Source of the DNA: Marinoscillum luteum
GTDB taxonomy: Bacteria > Bacteroidota > Bacteroidia > Cytophagales > Cyclobacteriaceae
Length of the DNA stretch: 64,000 bases
Reading direction: 5' to 3'
Assembly (NCBI RefSeq): GCF_044005705.1
Contig: NZ_JBIPKE010000020.1
Span: 1 to 64,000, forward strand
Shown here: positions 61,509 to 64,000 of the stretch, piece after piece
Numbering within the stretch: position 1 is the stretch's first letter
Layout: each line of letters opens with the position of its first letter
The notes under the pieces: model-generated
The model's input: only the letters and a program-made list of their open reading frames with translations
What the model was told of the DNA's origin: nothing
The model's database searches: none
Program-made: the position numbers and the translations under genes

Positions 61509-62705
61509 ATGAGTAGCATCCTAAAAAACAGATATCAGTCCTATCAGGAACCACAGAAAGTAAAAGCCCTAAACCTCTATCCTTTTTTCAGAAACATTCA
61601 GTCGGGACAGGATGCAGAAGTGATGGTGGAAGGCAAAAAAGTCCTGATGTTTGGCTCTAACAGCTATTTGGGACTCACCACACATCCAAAGATCAAAGAG
61701 GCAGCGATTGCCGCCATCAAAAAATACGGTTCCAGCCTTTCAGGCTCCAGATATATGAATGGTACCAGCGATATGCACACCGAGCTGGAAGGTCGCCTGG
61801 CCAAGTTTCTCAACAAAGAAGCGGTAGCACTTTATAGCACCGGATTTCAGGTGAACATCGGGGTACTACCAACCATTGCCGGCAAAAACGACTACCTGTT
61901 TCTGGACAGACTTAATCATGCATCCATTTTCGAAGGTGCTAAGCTCTCTCCGGCTCAATCGGTGATTTTCAGGCACAACAACATGGAGTCTTTGGAGCAG
62001 AAGCTGAGCAAAGTGCCAATAGACGCTTTCAAGTTTATCGTAGTGGACGGCATCTTCAGCATGGAGGGCAACATCGTGAAGCTTCCTGAAATCGTGAAGT
62101 TGGCCAAAAAATATAACGCTGCAGTGATGACTGACTGTGCACATGCCATTGGCGTGATCGGTGAAAATGGTGCCGGTACTTCCAACCACTTTGGTCTGAC
62201 AGACGATGTAGACATTATTGGTGGTACACTGAGTAAGTCTTTTGCCGCATTGGGTGGATTCTGCGCCTCCGATGCAGACACCATCAACTACCTGAAGCAT
62301 CACTCCAAGTCGATGATTTTTGCAGCTAGCATCACCCCTCCATCCATTGCCTCGGCATTAGCCGCTCTGGACATCATGGAGACTGATGACTCTCACAGAT
62401 TAAAGCTTTGGGACAATACCCACTACACCCTGAAGGTCATGAAAGAGCTGGGCTTTGATACCGGTGCTTCAGAGACTCCTATTGTACCTATTTTCGTAAG
62501 GGATGACCTGAAAGCCTACAAACTCACTCGAATGCTTTTTGATAGAGGTGTTTTCGTCAATCCTGTAGTATCTCCGGGAGTATCTCCTGAAGATTCACTG
62601 ATTAGGTTCTCTATCATGTCCACTCATACACATGAGCAAATAGATCGTGCTGCTGAGATCTTGTTTCAGGCTGCCAAAGAGGTGGATCTATTCCAAACAG
62701 CTTAA
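61509..62705 (+). CDS. spt: Serine palmitoyltransferase-like alpha-oxoamine synthase
   Basis: 398 residues, class II PLP-dependent enzyme. Conserved blocks: FGSNSYLGLTTHPKIKEAA, GSRYMNGTSDMHTELE, DCAHAIGVIGENGAG and the PLP lysine in GTLSKSFAALGG (K243). It condenses serine with an acyl-CoA (or a close variant) as the first step of sphingolipid synthesis, which is common in this phylum; AONS or KBL are related alternatives. Linkage to an SDR and a GNAT-like gene supports the sphingolipid role. Confidence 0.85.
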   Translation: MSSILKNRYQSYQEPQKVKALNLYPFFRNIQSGQDAEVMVEGKKVLMFGSNSYLGLTTHPKIKEAAIAAIKKYGSSLSGSRYMNGTSDMHTELEGRLAKFLNKEAVALYSTGFQVNIGVLPTIAGKNDYLFLDRLNHASIFEGAKLSPAQSVIFRHNNMESLEQKLSKVPIDAFKFIVVDGIFSMEGNIVKLPEIVKLAKKYNAAVMTDCAHAIGVIGENGAGTSNHFGLTDDVDIIGGTLSKSFAALGGFCASDADTINYLKHHSKSMIFAASITPPSIASALAALDIMETDDSHRLKLWDNTHYTLKVMKELGFDTGASETPIVPIFVRDDLKAYKLTRMLFDRGVFVNPVVSPGVSPEDSLIRFSIMSTHTHEQIDRAAEILFQAAKEVDLFQTA

Positions 62706-62711
62706 TCAAGA

Positions 62712-63668
62712 ATGAAAGTTCTCATTACCGGTGCTAATGGTTTTCTCGGAAGCCATCTGGTAGAGAAGGCTTTGAAAAAGGGTTTCGAAACGAGTATTCT
62801 CATTCGCCCGGGCGCAAACCTGAGCAACCTGGAGCACTTACATGGATACCATGTTGTAGAGGTTAGTTATGATTCAGTCGACAGCATTGCAGCCGCTTTC
62901 AAAGACCTTCCAGCTCAGGATCTGATCATTCACAATGCCGGTCTCATCCAATCATATACCCTCGATAGGTATGTAAAAGTGAACGTGGACCTTACCAGAA
63001 GATTGATAGACGCCATCCGGCAATGTGATATTTTGAAACCCTCAGGCAGGCTGGCCTATATCTCCTCCCTGGCCGCCAAAGGGCCTGTGGGTAATGGTGG
63101 GCCTGCATCCAACTATGGTCGCAGTAAGCTCATGGCTGAGGAAGTGGTTAAGAATTCCGGGATAAAATATATGATCTACAGGCCCACCGGCATCTACGGT
63201 GCCCGGGATGTTCAGTTTGTTCCGCTCATCAAAGCGGTGAAACTGGGGCTCTATCCGTCCATGACGCCTAAAGCCCATAAAATGACCCTCATCAACGCAA
63301 GTGATGTGGCCGAAAACGTACTCGAGTGCTCATTGAAACATGAAAATCAAACAGTACATCTGGAAGACGGACATGTTTATCAGCACGAAGACCTGAAACA
63401 GGCGCTCGAAAAACTATTGCATAAAAGGTGCATCAACCTGCGGGTGGGACGCCCGGTAGTGAAGGCGCTACTGTCCATATCGGACGTAATAGATCGCAAC
63501 CTAAACCGCACGCCTACCCTATCAAGAGAACATTATTCCGAAATTTCACAAGACTGGGATTACGACTTTTCAAAAGAGCGAAATGAAATCCCGTTGACCA
63601 TCCAGTATTCACTGGAGGATGGATTCAAAAGCGCCATTGATTATTACCTGGAAAAAGATTTAATTTAA
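62712..63668 (+). CDS. NAD(P)-dependent epimerase/ketoreductase (extended SDR)
   Basis: 318 residues with the extended-SDR nucleotide loop TGANGFLGSHLVEKA, ISSLAAKGP with the catalytic Ser, and Y-x3-K in NYGRSKLMAEE. RPTGIYGARD is the usual downstream motif. It starts 6 bp after spt, so it is co-transcribed. In sphingolipid loci such an SDR may reduce the 3-keto product; a sugar or steroid substrate is an alternative. Confidence 0.83.
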   Translation: MKVLITGANGFLGSHLVEKALKKGFETSILIRPGANLSNLEHLHGYHVVEVSYDSVDSIAAAFKDLPAQDLIIHNAGLIQSYTLDRYVKVNVDLTRRLIDAIRQCDILKPSGRLAYISSLAAKGPVGNGGPASNYGRSKLMAEEVVKNSGIKYMIYRPTGIYGARDVQFVPLIKAVKLGLYPSMTPKAHKMTLINASDVAENVLECSLKHENQTVHLEDGHVYQHEDLKQALEKLLHKRCINLRVGRPVVKALLSISDVIDRNLNRTPTLSREHYSEISQDWDYDFSKERNEIPLTIQYSLEDGFKSAIDYYLEKDLI

Positions 63669-63672
63669 CGCC

Positions 63673-64000
63673 ATGCCCATAGAGATACAGGAAATCACCA
63701 GTAAAAAAGGACTCAAAGACTTTGTGAGATTTCAGTGGAAACTTTACAAAGGAGTGGCGCCATACGTGCCCCCGGTGATGGATTTTGAACTTAGTGCCTT
63801 ATCCAAGGAAAAAAACCCTGCTTTCGAGCATTCTGAGGGGCGTTTTTGGTTGGCTTACAAAGATGGGGAAGCCGTTGGTCGTGTGGCCGGGATCATCCAT
63901 GGTGCAGAAGCCGAAAAAGAAAAGAAAATCAGGTTTGGGTGGATTGATTTCATAGATGACTATGATGTTTCCAAAGCGCTGATAGACACCGTTCAGGAAT
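63673..64000 (+). CDS. GNAT-like acyltransferase, partial
   Basis: Partial, cut by the window edge; 109 residues seen. Start MPIEIQEITSKKGLKDFVRFQWKLY in outline, then PPVMDFEL, NPAFEHSEGRFWLAYKDGEAVGRVAGIIHG, a pattern of long GNAT-type N-acyltransferases. It follows the SDR by 4 bp. Neighbour genes suggest a role in amide-lipid or ceramide formation, but that is inference from position. Confidence 0.72.
   Translation, partial: MPIEIQEITSKKGLKDFVRFQWKLYKGVAPYVPPVMDFELSALSKEKNPAFEHSEGRFWLAYKDGEAVGRVAGIIHGAEAEKEKKIRFGWIDFIDDYDVSKALIDTVQE

Overview
The window looks like a chromosome of a Bacteroidota bacterium, probably of the order Cytophagales. The evidence is the family content: an IntDOT-type tyrosine recombinase, RteC, HYC_CC_PP-type small proteins, an RND-TolC fusion pump, PLOD-type glycosyltransferases and a serine palmitoyltransferase cluster. 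Several promoters also match the Bacteroidota -7 box TAnnTTTG. No rRNA, tRNA or CRISPR array was found, and genus or species cannot be called from this alone.

Bases 4 to about 43,080 read as one integrated mobile element loaded with metal-resistance genes. It opens with the integrase. An ArsR regulator follows, behind a promoter flanked by two palindromes, then a CsoR-like regulator and a mercury-type module (small CPLxGTPxC-repeat protein, MerTP, GDCCVxC protein). Next come an AraC regulator and a sterol-desaturase-like enzyme. The copper/silver block (5.0-25.8 kb) has two small Cys/His proteins, a porin, a CusA-CusC-CusB efflux system, several periplasmic metal-binding proteins, a Cys-rich-domain/methyltransferase fusion, a multicopper oxidase with a CopB-like tail, an APC permease, PepSY and DUF2911-like proteins, and a CPH-type P-ATPase. 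A second pump block (25.8-35.4 kb) has another small Cys/His protein, a CzcA-TolC fusion, a CzcB-like lipoprotein adaptor, a Fur-family regulator, a NicO-like membrane protein and a CPC-type P-ATPase. Together these genes would move Cu/Ag and Zn/Cd/Co-type ions out of the cytoplasm and periplasm and oxidise or bind copper outside the inner membrane.

The element backbone (35.4-43.1 kb) has RteC, a small HTH protein, a winged-helix replication-like protein and a DnaC-like ATPase. Next is a tight three-gene unit (Fic, HNH, ParB-like) with its own promoter inside a duplicated 58-bp repeat. It is followed by 950 bp of pyrimidine-biased apparently non-coding DNA, two hypothetical genes, nested inverted repeats and a homopyrimidine mirror repeat. 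No relaxase or conjugation genes are visible, so the element is incomplete, mobilised in trans, or extends outside the window.

From 43.1 to 45.4 kb there is a four-gene minus-strand cluster (257-aa protein, DUF5675-like protein, two tiny membrane proteins), a divergent HTH gene, and a probable structured small RNA ending in a terminator. From 45.4 kb onward the window looks like ordinary chromosome. It holds outer-membrane proteins (one PagL-like), a surface-polysaccharide region of eight glycosyltransferase-type genes on alternating strands with a Wzi-like protein, a methyltransferase-like protein and a cyclic-peptide-type ABC exporter, and finally a sphingolipid locus (serine palmitoyltransferase, SDR reductase, start of a GNAT-like gene).

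The best candidates for something undescribed are the Fic-HNH-ParB-like operon and the DUF5675-like cluster with its neighbouring small RNA.
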